Source of the DNA: JAYPEY01 sp964519245
GTDB lineage: Bacteria; Verrucomicrobiota; Verrucomicrobiia; Limisphaerales; JAYPEY01
Assembly: GCA_964519245.1 (NCBI GenBank)
Contig: CAZFLK010000006.1
Span: 1 to 64,000 of the forward strand
Direction of reading: 5' to 3'
DNA length: 64,000 bases
Shown here: positions 53,997 through 63,141 of the stretch, piece after piece
Position numbering within the stretch: position 1 is the first letter of the stretch
How the letters are laid out: every line of letters starts with the position of its first letter
The notes under the pieces: generated by a model
The model's input: only the letters and a program-made list of their open reading frames with translations
Databases searched by the model: none
Told to the model about the DNA's origin: nothing
Position numbers and translations under genes: made by a program

Positions 53997-55640
53997 ATGA
54001 AGCGTCCTTGTCCTTTCTCAATACGCGTCTTCCCGCCACTCGCGCTCGCCGCAATCACCTTTGCCATCGGATGCCGCCCTCCGGAGGGCGCAACGGACAC
54101 TCCCGGCCATGCCCACGATCATGCCGGCGAGTCCGCTGAGGCCCAACACGCCCACGAAGAGCCGGGATTCCAGCTCACCGCACATGGCTCCGGCTTCGAG
54201 ATCTTTGTCGATCATGAGCCAGCAGAACTCGGACACGCCGCCGCTTACGCCGCGCACGTCACCGACCTGGCGTCCGGGCGCCCCTGGAGCGACAGCCCGC
54301 TGACGTTGCGTCTTCAGGGGCCCGGCGGCGAACGCTCCGAGGCAACGGCGGTCAAGCCCGCAAGCCCCGGCATCTACGTCATCGAACTCGAGACGCCGAC
54401 CGCGGGCGCACTCAGTCTGGAAGCGGAGTTCCAACTCGAGGGCGTCACCCGGAAGCTCAATCTCGGCGTCGTTTCGGGGTTTGCCAGCCATGAGGCCGCC
54501 CACGCGGCAGCAGGCAAGCTGGCGTCAGCGGAGGGGTTTCCCATGGCGAAGGAGCGCCAGTGGGAATTGCCGATCAAGACCGTCGAGGCCGCGCGACGCA
54601 CGATGATTCCCAGCCTGATTGCGCCGGCGGAAGTGCATCCCGCAAGTGGACGCCGCGCAATGGCGGTCGCGCCGGTCAAAGGCCGACTTGTCCCCGTCCC
54701 GGGCTCCACTCTCCCCGTGGTCGGAAGCGTCGTGAAACGCGGGCAGGCCCTGGCATGGATCCAGCCCCTGTTCTCCGACGCGACCGCCCGCCTCGCCGAA
54801 GCCCGCGCCGCGACCCAACGGACAGGCATTCAACTCGAGGACACCCGAAAAACTTTCGAACGCATTCGCGGACTGGCCCGCCAGGAGGCCAAATCCCAAC
54901 GCGAACTGCAAGAAGCTGAAACCGCCCTGCGACTCGCTGAAGCCAGCCACAACGCCGCCCGAGAACTGGAGCGCGCCTACACTGTCGCCGCCGCCGACAT
55001 GCTCAACGGCGGTTCGGACGCGTCCCCGACCTTCGCGCTTCTTTCCCCGATCAACGGCGTCATCGCCCGTCATGCGGACCGGGCGGCGGGCGAACTGATC
55101 GCCGAAGCCGAGGTGGTCTACACCATCCTCGACCGCTCCAGGGCGCTCCTGCACGGACTGATCCCGGAGAACACCCCATTGTTCGCCGATCAACTCACGC
55201 AGGTCGCCTGCGTCACCGGCGGACCAAACGGCGTTCGCTTCAACGTGTTGGACGGCGATCACGGCGCGCTTCTCGCCATCGGCGGCGAAGTGGACCCCCG
55301 GACCCGCTCCTATTCGGTGCATATCGAGACCGCCAACCCGGAGGGAAGGCTGCGGATCGGTCAGCGCGTGACGCTGGAGATCAGCCATGGAGAATCAAGG
55401 AACGCGGTCGCCGTTCCGGAGTCGGCGCTGATTGAGGAAGACGGGCGTCAGGCCGTCTACGCACAGGTCTCGGGCGAGATGTTTGTCAAGCGAAGCGTCC
55501 GCACCGGCGTCCGGTCCGGCAACTGGATCGAGATCGTCCGGGGCGTGACGGAGGGCGAGCGCATCGTCGTGGAGGGCGCCTACGCGGTGCGCCTGGCGGC
55601 GCTCGGCGGCGGCGCGATCCCTCACGGCCACCACCACTGA
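53997..55640 (+). CDS. Heavy-metal RND efflux periplasmic adaptor (CusB/CzcB type)
   Basis: The protein has 547 residues. The N-terminus looks like a lipoprotein signal (cysteine in FAIGCRPP) followed by a His-rich stretch (HAHDHAGE... HAHEE). An extra ~120-residue beta domain precedes the adaptor core. The core has the lipoyl/barrel pattern (GRLVPVPGSTLPVVGSVVKRGQALAWI) around a ~90-residue helical hairpin (~255-335), then a beta-barrel and a second His-tail (GHHH). It links inner pump and outer channel. Twelve bases separate it from the pump gene. Histidines at both ends support metal handling. Confidence 0.9.
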   Translation: MKRPCPFSIRVFPPLALAAITFAIGCRPPEGATDTPGHAHDHAGESAEAQHAHEEPGFQLTAHGSGFEIFVDHEPAELGHAAAYAAHVTDLASGRPWSDSPLTLRLQGPGGERSEATAVKPASPGIYVIELETPTAGALSLEAEFQLEGVTRKLNLGVVSGFASHEAAHAAAGKLASAEGFPMAKERQWELPIKTVEAARRTMIPSLIAPAEVHPASGRRAMAVAPVKGRLVPVPGSTLPVVGSVVKRGQALAWIQPLFSDATARLAEARAATQRTGIQLEDTRKTFERIRGLARQEAKSQRELQEAETALRLAEASHNAARELERAYTVAAADMLNGGSDASPTFALLSPINGVIARHADRAAGELIAEAEVVYTILDRSRALLHGLIPENTPLFADQLTQVACVTGGPNGVRFNVLDGDHGALLAIGGEVDPRTRSYSVHIETANPEGRLRIGQRVTLEISHGESRNAVAVPESALIEEDGRQAVYAQVSGEMFVKRSVRTGVRSGNWIEIVRGVTEGERIVVEGAYAVRLAALGGGAIPHGHHH

Positions 55641-55652
55641 ACGGAGCGCCTC

Positions 55653-58600
55653 ATGGATTCACTCATCAGATTCTCGATGCGCAATCGCGCGCTGGTCCTC
55701 ATCAGCGCACTGCTGTTGATCGCGTATGGCGCCCTGGTCTCCACGCGACTGCCCATTGATGTCTTCCCCGATCTCAGCGCCCCGACCGTGACCGTCGTGA
55801 CCGAGGCGCACGGCATGGCCCCGGTGGATCTTGAGCAACAGGCGACCTTCCCCATTGAGTCCTCGCTCAACGGCGCCGCCGGGGTCCGCCGAGTGCGCTC
55901 GGACACGGCCGTTGGCATTTCGATTGTCTACGTCGAATTCGACTGGGGCACGGATATCCGGACCGCCCGGCAAATCGTGAAAGAGAAGTTGGACCTGGTG
56001 ACGCCCAACCTCCCGGACGAGATCGATGAACCCATCCTCGCCCCGGTCACCTCCATCATGGGCGACGTGATGTTTGTCGGGCTCTCGTCAAACCAACATT
56101 CCCCCATGGAAACACTGACCCATGCGAATACGGCGCTGCGTCGAAGGCTCCTTTCCGAGCCGGGAGTGTCGCAGGTCATTGCGCTGGGCGGCGGTCGCCA
56201 ACAGTTCCAGATCGTGGCGCGGCCCGAAGCCTTGCAGGCTTTCGATGTCACCCTTGATGAGGTCTTGACCGCGGTCGGCGCCGCCAATCGCAACGTTTCC
56301 GCCGGCGTATTGAACCAAGGCGGATCCGAGTGGCTCGTCACCGGCGAGGGCCGGATCCGCACAACCGAGGACATCGCCGCCATCGTGGTCGCCTCGCGCA
56401 AGGGGACGCCTGTGCTCGTAAGCGACCTCGCGGAGGTCCGTATCGGCCCCGCCCCGCCCCGTGGAGTCGCCTCCGTGAATGGCGAGGAGGCCATCATTCT
56501 GGGGATTCAGAAGCAACCCCAGGCGAACAGCCTGGAACTGACCCGCCGATTGGACGTCGTGCTCGATGAACTCGAGGCGGCCCTGCCGGAGGGAATGCGC
56601 CTCGATCGCAAGATCTTCCGCCAGGCCGACTTCATCGAAGTGGCTGTGGCAAATGTCCTGCATGCGCTCCGTGACGGCGCCGTTCTGGTCGTGCTGGTGG
56701 TCCTTCTTTTCCTGGGAAACCTGCGCGCGACCCTGATCACCCTGACCGCCATCCCGCTGTCGCTCGTCGCCGCATTACTGACCCTGGATTGGCTCGAGAT
56801 CTCCGTGAACACGATGACGCTCGGCGGCATGGCCATCGCCATCGGCGCGCTGGTCGACGACGCGATCATCGACGTCGAGAACGTCTTTCGACGGCTTCGG
56901 GAGAATCACCATCTGCCGCCGGAGCAACAAGCTTCCGCCTTCTCGGTCGTCCTTGACGCGAGCATTGAGATCCGCCGAAGCATTACTTTCGCCACCATCA
57001 TTATTGTCCTGGTCTTTGTTCCGGTGTTCTTCCTCTCGGGCGTGGAGGGAAGACTGCTGGCGCCCCTGGGACTGGCCTACGTCGTTTCCCTGTTGGCCTC
57101 GCTCGCCGTGGCGATGACCGTGACCCCGGTGCTTTGCTACTTCCTCCTGCCGTCAAGCAAGGCCGTGCAGCGCGAGCAGGAAGCCCGGCTCGCTGGCGTC
57201 TTGAAGCGCGCGTACGCTCGAATTCTCCCGACCATCCTGCGCCGCCCGTGGTGGGTCGCCGGCCCCACGCTGGCGCTGCTGATCCTCGCGATCTTTCAGA
57301 TGACGTTGTTCGGCAGGGCCTTCCTGCCGCCTTTCAACGAGGGCAGTCTGACCATCGGCGTCGTTACCCTGCCCGGCACATCGCTCGAGGAATCGAACGC
57401 CATCGGCAAGCAGGTCGACCGGATTCTGCTGCAGCATCCCGAGATTGTCTCCTTCGGTCGCCGGACGGGGCGCGCGGAGAAGGACGAGCATGTCATGGGC
57501 GTGGAATCATCCGAGATCGAGGCGCGACTGGTCATGAGGGAGCGGGGCAAGGACGAGCTTCTCGCTGCGCTGCGCGAGGACTTCGCCGCCCTGCCCGGAG
57601 TCAACGTGGAGATCGGCCAGCCCATCTCCCACCGCATCGACCACATGCTTTCCGGCACGCGCGCCAGCGTGGCGGTCAAGTTGTTCGGGCCGGACCTCTA
57701 CGAACTCCGCGAACTCGGCGAGCAAGTCAGGGCCGCCATGGAGGACGTGAACGGCGTGGCGGACCTGGTCCTCGAGCAGCAACGCGATGTCCCGACCCTC
57801 CGCGTGCGGTTTCTCCGTGACGCGATGGCGCGGCACGGCCTGACCATGGACATGGTGGGCCGTCATTTGAACGCGGCGGTGCAAGGCGAAAAGGCCACCG
57901 AGGTCATCCAGGGCCAGAACACCTTCGACCTCATCGTCCGACTCAAGCGCGACCAGGATTGGCGGATTGAAACCCTCGGCGATCTGCTGGTGGCCACACC
58001 GCCGGGCGCGCGGATTCCGCTGCGGGAAGTCGCCCGGATCGAGCGCTTCACCGGCCCCAATCGCGTCAGCCGGGAGCAGGTCGAGCGCAAGATCGTGGTA
58101 TCCTGCAATGTCGCCGGCCGCGATGTCACCTCCCTCGTGAACGACTGCCGTCAACGGATCGACCCCATCATGACGGCAAGCCCCGGCTATCGCGTGGAGT
58201 TCGGCGGGCAGTTTGAGAGCGCCGCCCGCGCGACGCGCGCCATTGGATGGCTCGGCGTGGGCGTGGTGATCGGGATAGGGTTCCTGCTGCACATCGCATT
58301 CGGCAGCGCGCGCGACGCGGCGTTGGTGATGTTGAATCTGCCGCTGGCCCTGATCGGCGGGGTCGCCGGCGTCTGGTTCTCGGGCGGCGTGTTGAGCGTC
58401 GCCTCCCTGATCGGTTTCATCACCGTGTTCGGCATCGCCACCCGCAACGGCATCATGCTCGTTTCCCATTTTCGACATCTGCAGGAGGAGGAGGGCGTCA
58501 CGGATCTTTATGAAGCCGTGAGGCGCGGCGCGATCGAACGCCTGGCGCCCATTCTCATGACCGCGCTGGGCACCGGACTCGCGTTGATTCCCCTCGCGCT

Positions 58601-58769
58601 CGGCGGCGGACAACCGGGCAAAGAAATCGAGACGCCCATGGCCATCGTGATCCTCTACGGCCTCTCCAGTTCCATGCTGCTCAACATGGTCATTGTGCCC
58701 GCGCTCTACCTGCGTTTTGGAGCGCCGGTGAAACCTCAGGACTCCACAACCACGGATCAACCCCGATGA
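55653..58769 (+). CDS. Heavy-metal efflux RND pump (CusA/CzcA type)
   Basis: The protein has 1038 residues, standard for HME-RND pumps, with twelve expected helices in two halves. Helix 4 carries the proton-relay acidic cluster DDAIIDVENVFRRL at about 408-421, diagnostic of the heavy-metal branch. The N-terminal helix with VFPDLSAPTVTV follows the family. GGAG lies just upstream of the ATG. It pumps metal ions from periplasm or cytoplasm through the adaptor and the outer-membrane channel. The exact metal is not decidable. Its stop overlaps the start of the channel gene by four bases. Confidence 0.95.
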   Translation: MDSLIRFSMRNRALVLISALLLIAYGALVSTRLPIDVFPDLSAPTVTVVTEAHGMAPVDLEQQATFPIESSLNGAAGVRRVRSDTAVGISIVYVEFDWGTDIRTARQIVKEKLDLVTPNLPDEIDEPILAPVTSIMGDVMFVGLSSNQHSPMETLTHANTALRRRLLSEPGVSQVIALGGGRQQFQIVARPEALQAFDVTLDEVLTAVGAANRNVSAGVLNQGGSEWLVTGEGRIRTTEDIAAIVVASRKGTPVLVSDLAEVRIGPAPPRGVASVNGEEAIILGIQKQPQANSLELTRRLDVVLDELEAALPEGMRLDRKIFRQADFIEVAVANVLHALRDGAVLVVLVVLLFLGNLRATLITLTAIPLSLVAALLTLDWLEISVNTMTLGGMAIAIGALVDDAIIDVENVFRRLRENHHLPPEQQASAFSVVLDASIEIRRSITFATIIIVLVFVPVFFLSGVEGRLLAPLGLAYVVSLLASLAVAMTVTPVLCYFLLPSSKAVQREQEARLAGVLKRAYARILPTILRRPWWVAGPTLALLILAIFQMTLFGRAFLPPFNEGSLTIGVVTLPGTSLEESNAIGKQVDRILLQHPEIVSFGRRTGRAEKDEHVMGVESSEIEARLVMRERGKDELLAALREDFAALPGVNVEIGQPISHRIDHMLSGTRASVAVKLFGPDLYELRELGEQVRAAMEDVNGVADLVLEQQRDVPTLRVRFLRDAMARHGLTMDMVGRHLNAAVQGEKATEVIQGQNTFDLIVRLKRDQDWRIETLGDLLVATPPGARIPLREVARIERFTGPNRVSREQVERKIVVSCNVAGRDVTSLVNDCRQRIDPIMTASPGYRVEFGGQFESAARATRAIGWLGVGVVIGIGFLLHIAFGSARDAALVMLNLPLALIGGVAGVWFSGGVLSVASLIGFITVFGIATRNGIMLVSHFRHLQEEEGVTDLYEAVRRGAIERLAPILMTALGTGLALIPLALGGGQPGKEIETPMAIVILYGLSSSMLLNMVIVPALYLRFGAPVKPQDSTTTDQPR

Positions 58770-60073
58770 AGAAAGATCGAAACCACGAACTTGCACCGCC
58801 GGGCCCCTCGCCCGCGGGACGTCGCATCCAACCAGAAGGCTTCAGCATCACGAAAGCTTCCCGCGGAATCCTCGCGCTCGCTTGCGCGCTGGCGACGCCG
58901 GCCCTTCAGGCCGCCCCAACCAACCGCCCGGCGCTCAACTTGGAAAGCGTCCTGCGAATCGCAGAAGGGAGAAGCCCCTCGCTGCAGGCCGCCAAGGCAA
59001 AGCAAACGGCGGCTGAACAGCGCGCCCGGGCCGCCGGATTGCCGCCCAACCCGCGAATCGTCGTGGGAACGGAGGGATTCAGGGGCGGACGCAACGGCGA
59101 GGTTCTCACCGGCCTCTCCCAATCCATACCCGTCGGAAGCGAGCGGAAACTTGATCGCGAAGCCGCCAGGGCCGAACGCAAGCGAACCGCTTTCCTGGCC
59201 GACGCTGAGCGACTCCAGTTGCATCAACGCGTGCGCGGAGCCTTCGCGACAGCCCTGTTCGCCCAAGCAAGTGAACTGTTGTTCGCCGAACGAATCGAGA
59301 TTCTCCGATCGCGCCTTCGGCTCGCTCGCGCCAGGGCGGAAGCTGGCGACTCCACTATGGAAGCCGGCGAACTGGCTCACGCGGCGTTGGATCACGAACA
59401 GCTGGCCCACGAGGAAGCCCTCGCGCAACGCGCCCTGGCTCTCCAGGCGCTGGCGACAGCCATGGGGCAGCCAGACCGGGAAATCGACTCCGTCCAAGGC
59501 GACCTGGCGGCTGATCTCGCCCTGGAAAGCATCCGCACAATCGTGGCAAACCTGAATGTTCTTCCCGCCGCACGCGCCGCCGACCAGGCCGCGATCACCG
59601 CCGAACTGCGCGCCCGCCAGCAGATCGCGTCTCGAATCCCCGCACTGAACCTCAACCTACTGCACCGCCGCGACCGTTCCGCCCGAAAAAGCGGCGCCGA
59701 TGTCAACCTCAGCTTTTCCGTTCCCTTGTTCGACAACAAGCGCGCCGCCGCGCGCGCCTTCGAGGCCGACGCCGAAGCCGCCCGGCAAACGGCGCGCACG
59801 CTTCGTCAACAAGCCAGACTGACCTATCGACGGATACTCGCGGATCTCGAGACCACGCTGAAACGACAGAAGCATATCCGCGACGAGATCCTGCCGCATC
59901 ACGAGCGAATCGTTGCCCGACAACGCGCCTTGTATGAAGCCGGCGAAACCCGTCGGGATGAGTGGGAAACCGCTCGCCTCGACCTATCCAAGGAAAGGCG
60001 GCATTACTACGAGGCCCTCGGCGAAACCCACCGCCTTTGGGCGCAACTCGCCGCGCTCGCACAGAACCCCTGA
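58766..60073 (+). CDS. Outer-membrane channel of the metal efflux system (TolC/CusC type)
   Basis: The protein has 435 residues. A long N-terminal stretch ends in a signal-like segment (GILALACALATPALQA, ~32-47). Two halves of long helices follow, rich in Ala/Arg/Gln, as in TolC-family channels (LNLESVLRIAEGRSPSLQAAKAKQ; LEAEFQ-type repeats). It would form the outer-membrane exit of the tripartite pump. The ATGA overlap with the pump gene shows coupling. Confidence 0.85.
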   Translation: MKKDRNHELAPPGPSPAGRRIQPEGFSITKASRGILALACALATPALQAAPTNRPALNLESVLRIAEGRSPSLQAAKAKQTAAEQRARAAGLPPNPRIVVGTEGFRGGRNGEVLTGLSQSIPVGSERKLDREAARAERKRTAFLADAERLQLHQRVRGAFATALFAQASELLFAERIEILRSRLRLARARAEAGDSTMEAGELAHAALDHEQLAHEEALAQRALALQALATAMGQPDREIDSVQGDLAADLALESIRTIVANLNVLPAARAADQAAITAELRARQQIASRIPALNLNLLHRRDRSARKSGADVNLSFSVPLFDNKRAAARAFEADAEAARQTARTLRQQARLTYRRILADLETTLKRQKHIRDEILPHHERIVARQRALYEAGETRRDEWETARLDLSKERRHYYEALGETHRLWAQLAALAQNP

Positions 60074-60098
60074 ACCGGAAAGCTCCGCCAACAACACG

Positions 60099-60701
60099 AT
60101 GAACTTCTTTCTCCCGGGCATGGGCGCGGATGGCGGCATGTATTCCGGCCCTTGGCGCACAATACCGGAGTCCGTGTTTCTCAATTGGCCGGACTATCGG
60201 GGAGAGACCGAATTGCACGAAGTCGCGCAACGGGTGGTCGAGGAGAATGGCATTGCCGATGGCGCGACTCTCATCGGCTCATCGCTCGGCGGCATGATCG
60301 CCTGTGAGATCACCCGCCTGATTCGACCACGAAAGCTGATTCTGGTCGGAGGCGTCCGCCACCCGCAAGAAATCAACGCGCTTCTGCAGATCTTCCATCC
60401 CCTGGCGGACCTGACCCCCTTCGAATTTCTGCGACGCGTCTCCGGAAGCGTCCCCGGTGATCTGGCCCACATGTTCCAGGAAGTCGACCCCGATTTCGTG
60501 CGCGCCATGTGTCTCGCCGTCTTTCGCTGGAACGGGTTGGATCGCAATGCCGATCGACCGGCGCGCATCCACGGCGGACGCGACCTCGTCGTGCCGCTTC
60601 CGGACGACGTGGACAAGGTCCTTCCCGCGGCGGGCCATCTCATCGCCATGACCCACGGGCAGGAGTGCGTCGACTGGCTTCAGGATTCCGGGTTGATTTG
60701 A
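60099..60701 (+). CDS. Small alpha/beta hydrolase
   Basis: From the ATG at 60099 the protein has 200 residues; upstream in-frame sequence overlaps the channel gene and is excluded. The nucleophile elbow is G60-S-S62-L-G, and the late catalytic histidine is in AAGHLIAMTH near 178. There is no lid domain and no signal peptide, so it is probably a cytoplasmic esterase-like enzyme of unknown substrate. It follows the efflux operon by 25 bp, but a functional link is not obvious. It is convergent with a sulfatase gene. Confidence 0.75.
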   Translation: MNFFLPGMGADGGMYSGPWRTIPESVFLNWPDYRGETELHEVAQRVVEENGIADGATLIGSSLGGMIACEITRLIRPRKLILVGGVRHPQEINALLQIFHPLADLTPFEFLRRVSGSVPGDLAHMFQEVDPDFVRAMCLAVFRWNGLDRNADRPARIHGGRDLVVPLPDDVDKVLPAAGHLIAMTHGQECVDWLQDSGLI

Positions 60702-60744
60702 GACGAGGCCCGATCAGCCGCCGCCCGATCGCGCAGGAAATCCC

Positions 60745-62295
60745 CTACTTCCGGCTCCGGCCGCTCTCAATGATCCCGGCCAACCTCGCCTTCAGCTCCT
60801 CGGCGACCTTGGGATGATCGGCAATCACGTTCTTCTTCTCCGCCGGATCATCCTTGAGATTGAAGAGCTGGAAACGCGGCACGGGCGTGTTCTCCAGCTG
60901 CTTCTCCACCACCACATTGCGCGCGCGCTTGGAATCGCAGCGCTGCAGTTTCCAATCCCCGACCCGGAAGCCGTAGTTGCCTCCCCGGCCGTTGTCCTGT
61001 TGCACGAGATGCTCCCGACCCCCGGCTCCCGCTTCGCCGAGCAGCGCGCCGAGAACATTGAAGCTGTCGAGGCAACCGTCCTTCGGCAGCTTGACCCCGG
61101 TCATGGCGGCAAAACTGGCGGCCATGTCGATGGTGCAGACGACCTCGTCCGAGACGCCCGGCTGGATGCGCCCTTTCCAGCGGGTGATGAAGGGCGTGCG
61201 CGTGCCGCCCTCGAACACACTGTACTTGCCGCCGGTGTAGGGTCCGCCCGCGCGATGGCTGCCAAGTTTCTCCAAGGCTTCATCGGCGTAACCGTCGTCC
61301 ATGACCGGTCCATTGTCCGAGCAGAAGACAAAAAGCGTGTCCTCCGCGAGACCAAGCCGATCGACGGCCGTCATGAGCTCGCCGACGCACCAATCCAACT
61401 GCACAATGCTGTCGGCGCGATACCCCAGACCGGTGACGCCCTGGAAGCGTTCGTGCGGAATGCGCGGAACGTGCAGGTCATGGGAGCTGAAGAACAGGAA
61501 GAACGGCTCGCGCCGGTTGACTTCCATCCAGCGAACGGAGCGTTTCACCCATTCGTCGGCCAGGTCTTCATCACGAAACCTCGCGGCATACCCGCCCGTG
61601 TAGAAACCGATTCGGCTGATGCCGTTGTGGATGGTTGAATTGTGGCCGTGTGTCCAGTCCATCTTCAGCATGTGCCGGTGCGTGACGCCGGTCTTGTGAT
61701 CTTCTGAGGGCTTCTTCCTCCCGACCCACAGCGGATCCTTGGGATCCAGATTCAGCACCCGGTGATTCTCCACATAGACCTGCGGCACCCGGTCGTTGGT
61801 GGTCGGCAACAGGAAATTGTAATCGAAGCCAATCTCCCGCGGGCCGGGTTTCAACTCGCCGTTCCAATCCGGCCCCTCGGCGCCGCCCAGACCCAGGTGC
61901 CATTTGCCGACGACCGCCGTGCTGTAACCCGCCTTCTTCAACAGCGACGGCAAGGTCATCGTTCCCGGCTGGATGATGGCCGGGCTGTTGGGCGGCGCGA
62001 TGCCGGTGTTCTTGCCGCGAAAGGCATAGGTCCCGGTCAGGAAGGAGTAACGCGTCGGCGTGCAAGTCGACGCCGAACAGTAACCGCTGGTGAATCGCAG
62101 GCCTTCCGCAGCGAGTCGGTCGATGTTGGGCGTTTCAAAGCTCTTCGTTCCATAGCACGACAAATCGCCGAAACCCATGTCATCGGCCATGATGACGATG
62201 ATGTTGGGCTTGGACGTTTCCGCATTCGCGGCGGTCCCCGCAACCAGCAAAGCAGCCAACGCGGCGAGTAATGAGGCAGTTCTGAATTTGAGCAT
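60745..62295 (-). CDS. Exported sulfatase (S1 family, CTPTR motif)
   Basis: The protein has 516 residues with a signal peptide ending near ANA-ETS. The metal pair is in IMADDMGFGDLSCYG (~35-49), and the active site is C78-T-P-T-R with a normal proline and arginine. HLGLGG and the SDNG motif are present. It resembles arylsulfatase A/GALNS-type S1 enzymes that desulfate sugars. It is the fifth sulfatase in the window and stands apart from the others. Confidence 0.92.
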   Translation of the reverse strand: MLKFRTASLLAALAALLVAGTAANAETSKPNIIVIMADDMGFGDLSCYGTKSFETPNIDRLAAEGLRFTSGYCSASTCTPTRYSFLTGTYAFRGKNTGIAPPNSPAIIQPGTMTLPSLLKKAGYSTAVVGKWHLGLGGAEGPDWNGELKPGPREIGFDYNFLLPTTNDRVPQVYVENHRVLNLDPKDPLWVGRKKPSEDHKTGVTHRHMLKMDWTHGHNSTIHNGISRIGFYTGGYAARFRDEDLADEWVKRSVRWMEVNRREPFFLFFSSHDLHVPRIPHERFQGVTGLGYRADSIVQLDWCVGELMTAVDRLGLAEDTLFVFCSDNGPVMDDGYADEALEKLGSHRAGGPYTGGKYSVFEGGTRTPFITRWKGRIQPGVSDEVVCTIDMAASFAAMTGVKLPKDGCLDSFNVLGALLGEAGAGGREHLVQQDNGRGGNYGFRVGDWKLQRCDSKRARNVVVEKQLENTPVPRFQLFNLKDDPAEKKNVIADHPKVAEELKARLAGIIESGRSRK

Positions 62296-62565
62296 ATTGG
62301 GTCAGTTTGACGAAGATGGGCGTTTGAGAACTGCGGATAGTGCGCAGCCGGCCCGACAGATTCAAGACCAGGATCAAGGGAGCCAAAGGGGCCGCCGGGT
62401 TGTCGGAGGCGCTGCAAGCCCCTTCGCGCAGCGCGGCCATTCCGATTCACGCCCTGCGCCAATAGCCTCACCCCGCGCCATTGGACTGCCCATCGCCCCG
62501 ACGGCCCGCTCCAAACAAACCGCCGCGCGCCACCCGGACGTTGGACCACGCTCCAAGCCGCGCGG
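62296..62565. other. Intergenic region without recognised features
   Basis: This is the upper part of the ~330 bp gap between the fifth sulfatase and the DUF3568-like lipoprotein, both on the minus strand. It must hold the sulfatase promoter, but no hexamers, operators or RNA could be singled out. Confidence 0.5.
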
Positions 62566-62604
62566 AAACAAAAACGCCGCCCGACCGGAAGGCGGGGCGG
62601 CGTT
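62566..62604 (-). terminator. Rho-independent terminator after the DUF3568-like lipoprotein gene
   Basis: Arms aacgccgccc (62573-62582) and gggcggcgtt (62595-62604) pair perfectly over ten bases. On the minus strand the stem is followed at once by GTTTTTGTTT, a proper U-tract. It lies 19 bases after the stop of the lipoprotein gene at 62624. Confidence 0.85.
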
Positions 62605-62623
62605 CGGAAAAGATGTTGTCGGT

Positions 62624-63007
62624 TCAGCGCGGGAGGCGCAGGGCGATCTGCTTGTCGATTTCGGCCGCAAGCTCGATGTCCGTGCCGCCCCGGCGCGTGC
62701 GCACCTGCGTGATCACGGTCGTGAGGTTGGGCTCCTCCTCCACGATCTTGACCCAGACATTGCTCTGATCGATCTTGGCCTCGATCACCGACTTGATGCT
62801 GTCGTCGCCGGTCAACGCGCCATACATGGCCAACGCTTCGCGGGCGGCCGGGAAGACAACCGAGGCCGGACGCTCATAACGGCTGGTGATCTTGTCCTTC
62901 TTCAACGGCCAACCGGCCTTCATGTCGCCGGTCTGGGTCTTGACGCAACCGGTCGAGAATGAGGCGATGAACGCAACCAGCGCCAAAACGAGGAAATTTT
63001 TATTCAT
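62624..63007 (-). CDS. DUF3568-like small lipoprotein
   Basis: From the ATG at 63007 the protein has 127 residues. The signal MNKNFLVLALVAFIASFSTGC ends in a lipobox cysteine. The rest (VFPAAREALAMYG... NVWVKIVEEEPNLTTVITQVRTRRGG) has the alternating pattern of DUF3568-type periplasmic lipoproteins. The role is unknown. It is a single-gene unit with its own terminator. Confidence 0.7.
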   Translation of the reverse strand: MNKNFLVLALVAFIASFSTGCVKTQTGDMKAGWPLKKDKITSRYERPASVVFPAAREALAMYGALTGDDSIKSVIEAKIDQSNVWVKIVEEEPNLTTVITQVRTRRGGTDIELAAEIDKQIALRLPR

Positions 63008-63141
63008 ATGGACAAAATGCAAACCGGATACGCAAGGCGGCGTCAAGCCTTATCGAATGACGGGAACGCGCGCGGCAGGCTCCCGATTCCGTTTCTTGCG
63101 TTTGAGCCGGGTTGGCTTAGTATCCCGGGCAATTAACCTAC

